A stretch of DNA of 64,000 nucleotides, taken from NCBI GenBank assembly GCA_948567375.1, contig OX419755.1:70188944-70252943 (forward strand), read 5' to 3'. Within the stretch, counting starts at the first letter, position 1; each line of letters opens with the position of its first letter. Shown here piece after piece: positions 11,957 to 21,161 of the stretch. The notes beneath the pieces were generated by a model. The model worked only from the letters and a program-made list of their open reading frames with translations, was not told where the DNA came from and did no database searches. Source of the DNA: Lunularia cruciata (lineage: Eukaryota; Streptophyta; Marchantiopsida; Lunulariales; Lunulariaceae). The translations under genes and the position numbers were made by a program.

Positions 11957-12624
11957 GTAACACCCATTTGTGCATGTGTGTGGTATTGTGATATTTAGCT
12001 TGGTATTACAAGTACTTAAGAGATATTATTTATATAGAGATAAAGGATGGTTCTATATTAGCTAAAGTTAGTCATAGCTAAGATAGATGGGACCTTACTT
12101 TAGAGGAAGTAGAAAAGATGAGCACCACTATTTTGGATTTTAGTGTGTTGACTTGGTATTATTCCTAGGTGTTTGGCTTTGGGGAAAGAGTTGAGAACTC
12201 TTGGGCCCGCAAGCCTTTTTGTTTTGGATTCTTCTTTAGTCCAAGGATAGCCCATGTGAAGGAATCCTTGCTTTAGTGGTTGGGTCAAGATAAGGGGAAT
12301 ATGCCCATGTGTATGGATATTCCTTTCTACTTTTTGACTTTACTTGACTTTTAGTCTAGTAACTTGAGTTACTACGGTAATTAGTAACTTTGGTACGTAA
12401 CTATTTCACAAGTATATAAACAAGGGGTGAGGAGGTACTCATCATCCTTTCATTTGCAACTATCTCTCTCTCATTGAGTTCTCTAGTGAGCAATGTCTTG
12501 AGTCTTGGAGTGTTAGCCTTGGAGGAGTATGATGGAGTTGGGGTTCCTTGCCTTCTTAGTCCATGGTGCGCTACCATAATAGCCATCAGAGGTTCATCCT
12601 GAGTGAGAGACAGGCCGGCTCACA
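11957..12624 (+). repeat. Element A 5' LTR
   Basis: It runs from gtaacacccatttg to ggctcaca. Reading it line by line against 19068-19735 (offset 7111) I saw no difference, so the insertion is recent. A TATA box, tatataaa, lies at 12413-12420, which places the transcript start roughly 30 bases downstream and gives a short R-U5. Confidence 0.93.
12413..12420 (+). promoter_or_regulatory. Element A LTR TATA box
   Basis: The octamer tatataaa stands about 200 bases before the LTR end, a usual U3 promoter position. The 3' LTR has the same box near 19524-19531. The solo LTRs carry it on the - strand. Confidence 0.7.
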
Positions 12625-12628
12625 TTTT

Positions 12629-12645
12629 TGGTTCCGTTGCCGGGA
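12629..12645 (+). promoter_or_regulatory. Element A primer binding site, tRNA-Asp type
   Basis: tggttccgttgccggga begins four bases after the 5' LTR. It matches the classical plant tRNA-Asp 3' end complement except for two bases near the start and the last base. Reverse transcription would start here. Confidence 0.7.
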
Positions 12646-12658
12646 CCTCTCTAGAAGG

Positions 12659-14192
12659 CAAGATAATGTTCCGCGTCCAATTCTACATTAGGCAGAAGGA
12701 GGCTATGAGAGCTCACTTGGAGAGAACATTAGGAGAGGAGAGGGCTGAACTTATGTTAGAGAACCAAGATCCATTTGTATACCCTGTAGTTCATTATGAT
12801 GTCTTTGAGGTGATTTTGTACATCTTGTACACATGAGAGGAATTGGAGAGATTGTGTGAGGTGGATTGCAGATTTTGGGGATTAAGGTGATTTTGGGCAA
12901 AATCTCAAGTTTGAGATCTGGACTTGAGATTTCTACACATGATAGCTTGGGTTATCTTTCAGTTAGCACACTTGAAATTACTGAGAGAGCTTCTATGCGC
13001 ACTGGGCTAGAATTTTTGAAAGTTGATAGGGTAAAGTGCTCCCGCAACTGCATGCTCTCTGGAAAATTGTACAGAGTCTGCCATTTCTTCAATTTTCAAT
13101 GAATTGTCCTGAAAATTTCCAAGAAAATTCAGTGCATTGTATCCTACCTGGTGCCACAAAAATTAGAGAGAGATCATTTTTGCGCAGTGCGTTATGAGTT
13201 TTTGAAGTGAGGGGGGTGGTTTTCAGACCAAATCTGAAATATGGGTGCTGAATAGAAAGGTGTCTAGGCCAAATGGCTCAATGAAAAGATCTAAAATTTT
13301 GCAGGGAGGGACAACCTAGAGTTGTGATCAAGTGTGGAAAATTTCAGAGGACTGTGACATATTTGTTGGGAGATTTGAGTGACATTGTGAGGAAGGGTCA
13401 ATTCTGCAGAGTGGAGATCTCATGCATGAGAAGTTTGAGATCAACAAAAAGCATGTTTGAGTGTTTAGATTCATCTTTGGGAACATGGAAGGTCATCAAG
13501 AGTAGAAATTGAGATTATGCAAGGTTCCCCAAGGGTTTGAGGTGATTGTAGGGGTGGATTGAGGAAAAAAGAGTTTACAATAGAATTTGAAGAGAGTGTT
13601 GAGAGGATCCAAAAACCTACACCACTTGGAGGAAAGAGTGAGTCTAAGTGCTTTCTATGTGGAGAGAAGGGACATAAGGCAAGTTCATGTCCATTAACCT
13701 TTGAGAGCAAGAGATTGAGGGAAAGGAGAGGCTTACTTGACTTGGGTTTGCATGTTGGACCTTCTTCACCAAGATTGGGAGGGAGAAGATCTAAGACCAA
13801 GGAGTTGTGTGAGGTTTGTGGAGTTGAAGGACTTCCAAAAGGACATGAGTGTAGTGGAGTAAAAGCACTTTTGGAAACTTTGGTGAAGGATCTTGGAGAG
13901 AGTCTTAGTACAGCTACAGAAATACTACCACCTTCATCAGCTAGTTCTCAAGATTAGTGATGGAGATAATCTTTCAACTTATGGATAAACTATCCATGAG
14001 AGTTAGATTAATATGCACTCTAGGATTTGATGTTGCTATAGAAATCTTGGAGCAACCTGAACCTTTTGTGTTCCCTAGAGTGGATTATTCTCAGATGGTG
14101 TTAGTCATGTATATACTCTATTAGTAATAGAGTGAGAGAAAAGAAAAGAGAAAAAAAAAATTAAGAGAAAAGAAAGATAGTGAGGGGTTAAG
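12659..14192 (+). other. Element A leader with small zinc-knuckle ORF
   Basis: The leader between primer site and gag is long for a gypsy element. A short frame from an ATG near 12665 (MFRVQFYIRQKE...) ends at 12836. A second open frame, 13559-13957, lacks an ATG but codes for a CCHC zinc knuckle (CFLCGEKGHKASSC, about 13649-13690), then a second Cys/His cluster CEVCGVEGLPKGHEC (about 13807-13851) and a Ser-rich end. The lack of an ATG suggests it is a downstream exon. A possible acceptor (ttgtag, ending about 13550) precedes it, and GAG-GTGATT near 12805 could be a donor. An extra ORF upstream of gag is known in some Tat-lineage elements such as Ogre. The splicing is inference. Confidence 0.55.
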
Positions 14193-16820
14193 ATGGGGAA
14201 ACTTCCGGTTTTCTTTGGCAAGGATGGAGAAGATGTGGAGGCCTTTGTGAGAGACTTCAAGAGAGCTTGCATAGGAAACAATGAGAGGAGGAAGAATGAG
14301 TGGGCCTCATTATTACCAGATTTCTTTGAGGATGTAGCACTTACATGGTATGAGTCAGAATACCAAAAGAGAGAGAGGAGAGAGGGGGAAGAGGAGTCTT
14401 GGGAGACTTTGACTTCAGCACTCATTGAGAACTTTCTTCCTGATGAGAGTTATGAGAGATTGATGAGTGAGGTTACATTTCTCAAGCAAGGAGATGGAGA
14501 GAAAGTGAGGGTCTATGTGGAAAGAGTGGAAAAGTTGGAGTCCAGATTTCGCATAGTGTTGAGGAAGGGTGGGGATGATGTGGAGACTACAATGATTGGC
14601 ATAGGGGCCATGCTCACCAAGAATTTTGTGGGAGGATTGAGACCACAAATTAGAAGCAAGGTGAGATATGAGAAACCTTCTTCCAAGGTTGAAGCTATCA
14701 AGATCGCAATTCGTATGGAGGAGAGTTTGGAAGGGGATGAGAGTGATTTGGTGGTGAAGGAGGTTGTGCATCCTCCTCAAGGCTACAAGTATGGTGGAAC
14801 TTCTGATACTTTGGTGACAAGGGTTGCACCACAAGTAGTAGTTGCTCCAGTTCTTGCACCTCCACCAAAAGATCCACTCCAAACCATCACAGAACAACTT
14901 GCGGATCTCAAGATCAATGTGGTGCAACTATGGGAGAAGAGAGAGGTGGATCAGAATGTAGGGAGAGGACCTAGGAGTTATGGAAACTATCCATATAGAG
15001 GAGGCCAACCAGCCAACAATTTCAATGATAGAAATTGTTTTGGTTGTGGAGGAAGAGGCCATATCCAAAGGAATTGCCCAAATTCCACTTACCATGGAGG
15101 AAGGGGTTATGAGGGAGCCAATAGAGGGAAAGAGGGAGGTAGTGAAACCCAAGTGGCTCCTAATCCCAACAAAGGTAAGGGGATAGCATCCATAGATGTG
15201 GTTGAGAGCAAGTATGAGAAGGGAGAGTGCTCAAACTCCAAGGGTCTTAATTTGGAGCTTTTGGCACAAGAGAAGAAGAGAGCTCGTTTTGCAGAGGATG
15301 TTCACTCTTCTCAAGGATATACTTCAAGCAAGGATACTCCTATGTCTACTAGGAGCACTCGCACCTCAACACCATCAACAACAAAGACTCCAAGGAAGAA
15401 GTTGGGGATGGAGGACTTCTTGATCTCAAAGCAACAATGGAACTACAATGTGTTGGAGGATGTTGGTAGTCACAAGGCTAACATCACAGTGGGCCAATTA
15501 ATTGCTTTGAACCCTACCTTGAGAAAGGAGCTTAGAGGTGGTTTGAGTTCTACAAGGAGCAAAAAGAAGAAGAAGGCAAAAGTTCCAGTATCAATGGGGG
15601 TGGTGGATGCCAAGCCAGCACCATGGGAGGCTTGTGAATATGCCTCCAAGATTGATGCAAGAGTGAATGGTCACAACATCAAGGATGCATTGGTTGATGG
15701 AGGATCAGCAGTGAATGCCATGTCAGAAAGGTTGATGAAGAAGTTGGGTATGATACCCTCAAGACCTTCAACATTTGTGGTGAGCATGGCAAACAAGCAA
15801 CAAGTTCGACCAGTAGGGGTGATGGATAAGGTGGTAGTTTCAGTTATGGGAGTTCAAAATCTCATGACTTTCCAAGTCTTGAAGGATTCAAGCTATGACT
15901 TACTTCTTGGGAGGCCATGGTTGAGAGCAGCACGCACAACTGATAGATGGCACAAAGGGTACTTGAGGATTGGGCCATCAAACCATAGAGTCACTGTTCC
16001 TGTGACTAACACCACCAACACTTCACATTCAGATACCCCATCTTCTAATTATTGGGAATCAGATTCTGAAGAAGGAGCTTCAGGTGTGGACACAAGCATG
16101 GAAGAGGAGACTTCCACGGAGGAGGATGAATCTGAATCTGATTCAGATGTGTATCCCTTGTGTGCTATGGATTTTGCACCTAAGCCAGAGGTTTTGAAGG
16201 ACCCAGATAAATCACCATTGACACTTGAGGAGGTAGAGAGAAGGTTATCTACCCTCAAGTATGGCCCAAATGTTACCAAGGAGGAGAAGGTGAGATTTGA
16301 GGAGATTTTCCGCAAGTTCATCCATGTGTTTGCTTTTAGTTACAAGGATTTGAAGGAAGTCACCTTGGAGGAGCACAAGATAGAGGTGGAGTCACATGCA
16401 AGACCAATCCGCCAAAAGCAACGTCGCATTAGCCCACCAATATCTTTGGTTGTGAAGGAGGAGATTGATAAGCTCAAGGAGGCTGGATTTATCTTTGAGG
16501 TGGAGAATTCAGAATGGGTGTCTCCAATTGTCATTGTGAAGAAAAAGAATGGCAAGCTTTGGGTATGTGTGGATTACAAGAAGCTTAATGCTGTTACCAA
16601 GAAGGACTACTACCCATTGCCATTCATTGATGAGATCTTGGAGGAGGTTGCAGGTCATGAGAGGTACAGTTTTGGAGATGGTTATAGTGGATATAACCAA
16701 ATAAAGATTGCACCAGAGCATCAACAACTCACCACATTCACCAACCTTGGGGAACTTACGCTTTCAAGGTCATGCCTTTTGGGCTTTGCAATGCTCCAGC
16801 CACATTCCAACGGTTCATGA
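14193..16820 (+). CDS. Element A gag-protease-RT (first part, before frameshift)
   Basis: This is the retrotransposon polyprotein: Gag packages the RNA, protease processes the product, and RT copies it. ATG at 14193 follows a purine-rich leader and fits the start of the Gag homology (MGKLPVFFGKDGEDVEAFVR). The CCHC knuckle CFGCGGRGHIQRNC is at residues 282-295. The protease site is VDGGSAVNAM with Asp at about residue 502 (DGG, a variant of DSG). Acidic low-complexity text follows near residues 620-660. RT starts after residue 700 with VCVDYKKLNA near residue 790. After GYNQIKIAPEHQQLTTFT a 1-nt shift near 16740-16750 diverts the frame to a false end at 16820. The correct frame resumes in the next entry. 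Apart from this shift the frame is intact. Confidence 0.92.
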   Translation: MGKLPVFFGKDGEDVEAFVRDFKRACIGNNERRKNEWASLLPDFFEDVALTWYESEYQKRERREGEEESWETLTSALIENFLPDESYERLMSEVTFLKQGDGEKVRVYVERVEKLESRFRIVLRKGGDDVETTMIGIGAMLTKNFVGGLRPQIRSKVRYEKPSSKVEAIKIAIRMEESLEGDESDLVVKEVVHPPQGYKYGGTSDTLVTRVAPQVVVAPVLAPPPKDPLQTITEQLADLKINVVQLWEKREVDQNVGRGPRSYGNYPYRGGQPANNFNDRNCFGCGGRGHIQRNCPNSTYHGGRGYEGANRGKEGGSETQVAPNPNKGKGIASIDVVESKYEKGECSNSKGLNLELLAQEKKRARFAEDVHSSQGYTSSKDTPMSTRSTRTSTPSTTKTPRKKLGMEDFLISKQQWNYNVLEDVGSHKANITVGQLIALNPTLRKELRGGLSSTRSKKKKKAKVPVSMGVVDAKPAPWEACEYASKIDARVNGHNIKDALVDGGSAVNAMSERLMKKLGMIPSRPSTFVVSMANKQQVRPVGVMDKVVVSVMGVQNLMTFQVLKDSSYDLLLGRPWLRAARTTDRWHKGYLRIGPSNHRVTVPVTNTTNTSHSDTPSSNYWESDSEEGASGVDTSMEEETSTEEDESESDSDVYPLCAMDFAPKPEVLKDPDKSPLTLEEVERRLSTLKYGPNVTKEEKVRFEEIFRKFIHVFAFSYKDLKEVTLEEHKIEVESHARPIRQKQRRISPPISLVVKEEIDKLKEAGFIFEVENSEWVSPIVIVKKKNGKLWVCVDYKKLNAVTKKDYYPLPFIDEILEEVAGHERYSFGDGYSGYNQIKIAPEHQQLTTFTNLGELTLSRSCLLGFAMLQPHSNGS

Positions 16821-19018
16821 ACAAGGTATTTGAACCTTTCATTGGGAAATTTGTGAGAGATTTCATTGATGACTTTTGTGTCTATGGGAGCAAGGAGGAG
16901 CACTTTGAGCACCTAATCAAAGTCTTGCAACGCTTGGATGAGGCAAATGCATCACTCAACCCAGAGAAGTGCATTTTTGGATGTGAAGAAGGTCTACTTT
17001 TGGGGCACATCATCTCCAAGGATGGAATAGCAGTTGATCCTGAGAAGGTGAGGAAAATCTCAGACCTTCCATTCCCTTCAAGCTTGACAAAGTTACGCCA
17101 ATTCTTGGGAATGGTTGGGTACTATAGGAGGTTCATCTTCTCATTTTCCAACAAGGCTTATGCATTGACCATCTACATGAAGAAGGGTGTAGATTACATG
17201 GTGATTTTGGAAGACAAGGAGGCTCTCAAAGCTTTTGAGGAGCTCAAGCAATCCCTTGTTGTAGCTCCAGTTCTTGCTAAACCTGATTGGAGTAAGCCTT
17301 TCATCCTCTACACTGATGCTTCTAATGTAGCTATAGGATGCACTCTTAGTCAATTAGACCAAGATGGGCATGATCATCCAATAGCTTATGCTAGTAGGCA
17401 GATGGTTTCAGCAGAGAAGAACTACTCTGTCACAGAGAGAGAAGGGTTGGCAATGATCTTCGGTCTCAAGAAGTTTAGACACTACTTGATTGGAGGGAAA
17501 GCCACAATTGTCACGGATCACAAGGCTTTGAAGTACATCTTCAACAAGCCTAATGTTGAAGGGAGACTAGCAAGGTGGATGATACTCTTGTCTGAGTATG
17601 ACTACACAATTGAGGATAGGCCAGGAAAGAAACATGCAAATGCTGATTTGTTATCTAGAGCCTATGATCATGATGGAGATGAGCCAGTAGATGATTCCTT
17701 CTCGGATGAGGAGCTCATGACAATCTCAGTCACTCAAGAGATTCCAATGGAGTACAAGGAGATTGTGGATTTTGTGACAAGAGGTAACTATCCAGAAGGG
17801 ATGCATGCTAGGGAGAGGAAGGCCCTTGCAGCAAGATCTAGACCTTACACAATGGTGGAGGATATTCTTTTTCACCAAGGAGCAGATGGTCTACTTCGAA
17901 GAGCAGTGGGTAAGGAAGAGTCTATCCTACTCATAAAGGAGTTTCATGAAGGTTTAGTATGTGGAGGACACTTTGCAGGAAAGGTGACTGCTTTCAAGAT
18001 TCTAGATGCAGGTTACCATTGGAGAGGGATTTTCAAGGATTTTCTTGATTATTGCAAAACTTGTCATGTTTGTCAAGCTTTTGCTAGAAAGTCTACATCC
18101 ACTCCACCACTTAGATCAATTCCATTGCTAGGACCTTTTGAGAAGTGGGGAATTGATTTTGTAGGACCTCTCAATAGAACCCCAAGGAACAATCGGTACA
18201 TTGTGGTAGTTACTGATTACCTTACCAAGTGGGTTGAGGCTAGACCATTGAGGGACAAGAATGAAGATGAAGTGGGTAGATTTCTTTATGAACGCATTAT
18301 CACTAGGTTTGGATGCCCTTTGGAGTTGGTTTCTGATAGAGGAGGAGAGTTTACAGGAAGCATTACTACAGCCATGCTACGACATTTTTCTATCACACAT
18401 AGAGTAACTACATCCTATAAGCCAAATTCCAATGGCTTGGCAGAGAGAACCAATCAGACCTTGTGCATGATGTTGGCCAAAGATGCAGAAATGGAGGGGG
18501 CTAAACATCATTGGGACAAGAGGATTCATGCAGTTTTGTGGGAGTATAGGACAACCATGAAGACTTCCACTGGATATTCTCCATTCCAATTGGTGTATGG
18601 TATTGAGTCTACCTTACCTATTCACTTTGATCTTCCTACCTTCCAAAGCATTCATAGGAGATTGAAGAAAGCACAAGGAAGTGATGCAGGGAAGTCAAGG
18701 AAGGATCAACTCATGGAGTTGGAAGAGGCAAGAGCAGTTGCTATGGTTCGAGTGGAGCAAGCCCAAAGGAAACAAAAGGAGAGCTATGACAAGAGGCAAG
18801 GCAAGAAGAAGGTGGAGCCTTTCAAAGAAGGTGATTGGGTAATGTTGTTTGATTCCATTCGATTCAAGAGAGTGCAAAAGAAGTTTTTGCCTAAGTACTT
18901 TGGACCTTTCATAGTAGAGAAGGTGTGGGGCAATTACACCTATGATCTCAAGGAGTTGGGAGGAAGACACTTTGATAGGATTAACCATGATAAGTTGAAG
19001 ATGTACCATAGAAGGTAG
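16772..19018 (+). CDS. Element A RT-RNase H-integrase (second part, after frameshift)
   Basis: This is the continuation of pol. It opens at MPFGLCNAPATFQR; this Met is a normal internal RT residue, so 16772 is not a true start. The RT active site is FIDD near residue 32 (usually YxDD). RNase H begins with ILYTDAS near residue 180. Integrase has the HHCC zinc module (EFHEG...CGGHF, then CKTCHVC), the core Asp in WGIDFVGPL (about residue 459), Asp in LVSDRGGEF (about 521) and Glu in GLAERTNQ (about 557). The C-terminus (GPFIVEKVWGNYTYDL) shows no chromodomain. All catalytic residues appear present. With the part upstream it makes a gag-pol frame of about 1,600 codons. Confidence 0.93.
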   Translation: MPFGLCNAPATFQRFMNKVFEPFIGKFVRDFIDDFCVYGSKEEHFEHLIKVLQRLDEANASLNPEKCIFGCEEGLLLGHIISKDGIAVDPEKVRKISDLPFPSSLTKLRQFLGMVGYYRRFIFSFSNKAYALTIYMKKGVDYMVILEDKEALKAFEELKQSLVVAPVLAKPDWSKPFILYTDASNVAIGCTLSQLDQDGHDHPIAYASRQMVSAEKNYSVTEREGLAMIFGLKKFRHYLIGGKATIVTDHKALKYIFNKPNVEGRLARWMILLSEYDYTIEDRPGKKHANADLLSRAYDHDGDEPVDDSFSDEELMTISVTQEIPMEYKEIVDFVTRGNYPEGMHARERKALAARSRPYTMVEDILFHQGADGLLRRAVGKEESILLIKEFHEGLVCGGHFAGKVTAFKILDAGYHWRGIFKDFLDYCKTCHVCQAFARKSTSTPPLRSIPLLGPFEKWGIDFVGPLNRTPRNNRYIVVVTDYLTKWVEARPLRDKNEDEVGRFLYERIITRFGCPLELVSDRGGEFTGSITTAMLRHFSITHRVTTSYKPNSNGLAERTNQTLCMMLAKDAEMEGAKHHWDKRIHAVLWEYRTTMKTSTGYSPFQLVYGIESTLPIHFDLPTFQSIHRRLKKAQGSDAGKSRKDQLMELEEARAVAMVRVEQAQRKQKESYDKRQGKKKVEPFKEGDWVMLFDSIRFKRVQKKFLPKYFGPFIVEKVWGNYTYDLKELGGRHFDRINHDKLKMYHRR

Positions 19019-19050
19019 AGAGACCTTCACTTTGAGGACAAAGTGAAAAC

Positions 19051-19067
19051 TTAGTCCGGGGGTAAAT
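19051..19067 (+). promoter_or_regulatory. Element A polypurine tract
   Basis: ttagtccgggggtaaat directly precedes the 3' LTR and contains the G-run used to prime plus-strand synthesis. It is interrupted by pyrimidines but is in the expected place. Confidence 0.6.
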
Positions 19068-19735
19068 GTAACACCCATTTGTGCATGTGTGTGGTATTGT
19101 GATATTTAGCTTGGTATTACAAGTACTTAAGAGATATTATTTATATAGAGATAAAGGATGGTTCTATATTAGCTAAAGTTAGTCATAGCTAAGATAGATG
19201 GGACCTTACTTTAGAGGAAGTAGAAAAGATGAGCACCACTATTTTGGATTTTAGTGTGTTGACTTGGTATTATTCCTAGGTGTTTGGCTTTGGGGAAAGA
19301 GTTGAGAACTCTTGGGCCCGCAAGCCTTTTTGTTTTGGATTCTTCTTTAGTCCAAGGATAGCCCATGTGAAGGAATCCTTGCTTTAGTGGTTGGGTCAAG
19401 ATAAGGGGAATATGCCCATGTGTATGGATATTCCTTTCTACTTTTTGACTTTACTTGACTTTTAGTCTAGTAACTTGAGTTACTACGGTAATTAGTAACT
19501 TTGGTACGTAACTATTTCACAAGTATATAAACAAGGGGTGAGGAGGTACTCATCATCCTTTCATTTGCAACTATCTCTCTCTCATTGAGTTCTCTAGTGA
19601 GCAATGTCTTGAGTCTTGGAGTGTTAGCCTTGGAGGAGTATGATGGAGTTGGGGTTCCTTGCCTTCTTAGTCCATGGTGCGCTACCATAATAGCCATCAG
19701 AGGTTCATCCTGAGTGAGAGACAGGCCGGCTCACA
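19068..19735 (+). repeat. Element A 3' LTR
   Basis: It is identical by eye to 11957-12624. It is followed by TSD gtcct (19736-19740), after which the B1 ORF resumes on the - strand. Confidence 0.93.
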
Positions 19736-19740
19736 GTCCT

Positions 19741-20746
19741 CCGACTCAATTACCACCATACCTCGCCTCGGGTTGCCTCTCCGCGTCTTTTGAGGTTTCT
19801 TTGTGTCTTTGGCGTCATCTTGCCAACCCCTCTTCTTTGTAGTCGGGGTACTCACTGCGACCTCCATGTTCTTCCCCGTCTTCCCCGTAGTAGTCGTCAA
19901 TACTCCTGATTTGCAGGATGTATTGCTGCTCCTCGACGTCGACCTCCTTTTGCACATCAGGATGGAAGTGCGACACCATCCGAGTCCGCTCCGCCGAGTT
20001 TAGCAAGTTAAGCCCAAGGTAGGAGTGTGCTACAAACGGCACGATATAGTGTGGAGGCGACTTATCCACACCATCTGCCTCGTTCTCCTATGAAAACACC
20101 TTGCCCAATTGATTGGTTCTCCTGCAAAAAGCTTGTGAAAGAACACCGTTTGGTGTTTCATCACATATGTGGTTTGCTCCGGCTTCAGGATAGCCATTAG
20201 TGCACTCACAATCCCTCTCTTCACAGGGTCTTTGTAACTCTCAACCTTATACCCGTTCTTTGTCCTCTTTGACAAGAAGGCATCTCTCACCTCCTAGGTC
20301 TCTTGAGCTATCTCTCCCTTCTCCAAGAACGTGGCTCCTTGCTCCGAGCCTGCTTCCTTCTCAAGTACAAGTCTCCAATCCGACTCTGTCTAACAAGCCG
20401 GATTTCCTCTCTTCCCTTCTTCCTCTGGTCCATCAAGACACTTGCTCTCGATGATTTTTGTCATGAATCCTGGAAAGCTTACATTCCAATTCCATGCCAA
20501 AAATGTGATCCAAAGTCGGCTCAAGACTTCGATCCTCGCTATTACATCAAACCTCCGAATTGCATGATTTCTCACTATGAATTCGGAGTTCTTCTTTCCT
20601 CCTCCCATCTCTTCTACCTGCTCACTCTCTCTTGATTTCACTCTTGCGACTTCTCCCTTTTGCACTAACACGATTCCAACTCTATTTCCCTTCCCACGAT
20701 CACCTGCAAGACGACTTCTCAATGGCAAAAGAAAATTACTCGACAT
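19741..20746 (-). pseudogene. B1 U3-encoded protein, N-terminal half
   Basis: On the - strand an ATG at 20746 starts MSSNFLLPLRSR, matching the starts of B2 (29356) and B3 (40456). Then come AIRRFDVIARIEVLSRLWITFLAWNW, a globular stretch with FHKLFAGEPINWARCFH and SPPHYIVPFVAHSYLGLNLL, and EQQYILQIRS before a Lys-rich segment. Breaks are few: a TAG where B2 has TGG near 20392, a TAG near 20299, and a shift near 20050-20070. No known domain is recognised. Element A separates it from the coiled-coil half at 10420-11951. Confidence 0.75.
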
Positions 20747-21161
20747 TTTGTCATTGCAAGTTTGATTTTTATAGAGTTGTGCTTCTTCGTCTTTTGTCAC
20801 TTCGAGTTTCTACCGAGAAATCACACCTCCGGCATGAACCTGTCACTGTCAATCAACCTTCACGCGTATGGGCCGCCGGTTTTTGAACGGCCCCTTCTTG
20901 AATTTCTCGCCCCAACAAAAGGTGGTTAGATTGTCTTTGCCTCGGGTTCAGCTCCTCCCGATATGAAGACAATTTCCTTTGGGTTGTGTGCTGACAGGGC
21001 ATTTCCGAGTACTTTGCCTTATGCCACGAAGTCACTTTACTTCGGGTTTCATCCTGAAGACTCTTTTCTTCGCCTTCTTCGGCCATACAGGCGCAATACG
21101 ACTTCTCTATACACTTCTTTTCCTTTATTTTGAAAAAAAAACAAAAAATGTGGGCACCATA

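Larger units (their letters stand above)
11957..19735 (+). mobile_element. Element A: complete, very young Ty3/gypsy retrotransposon
   Basis: A full-length element of about 7.8 kb with two LTRs of 668 bp (11957-12624 and 19068-19735), exact TSD gtcct, a primer binding site, a leader of about 1.5 kb, one gag-pol reading frame with a single break, and a purine-rich tract before the 3' LTR. Domain order is Gag, protease, RT, RNase H, integrase, and no chromodomain is visible. With the tRNA-Asp-type primer site this points to the non-chromovirus (Tat/Athila-like) side of plant gypsy elements, which is inference. It lies inside the B1 ORF in the opposite orientation. Related solo LTRs lie at 27400-28089 and 40731-41422, and a relic at 3292-4003. 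Confidence 0.95.
9627..21161 (-). mobile_element. B1: giant solo LTR of family B, split by element A
   Basis: On the - strand B1 starts tatggtgcccacattttttg (right end, 21161) and ends ggttatcaca (left end, 9627); the family pattern is TG...CA. The 5-bp flanks are gatgt (9622-9626) and gatgg (21162-21166), a TSD with one mismatch. Without element A (11957-19735) and its TSD, B1 is about 3.75 kb, as long as B2. No internal retroelement region lies between two copies, so it behaves as a solo LTR. Its U3 part carries a long ORF. Confidence 0.85.

Noticed and set aside
10568-11998. Several Ser/Leu-rich ORFs on the + strand
   Set aside because: They are antisense shadows of the Glu/Lys-rich B1 coiled-coil ORF on the - strand. 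The same shadows appear opposite B2 and B3.
12100-12586. ORFs on the - strand of the A LTR, repeated near 19211, 27411 and 27749
   Set aside because: They recur only because the LTR recurs. They are short, antisense to the promoter region and have no motif.
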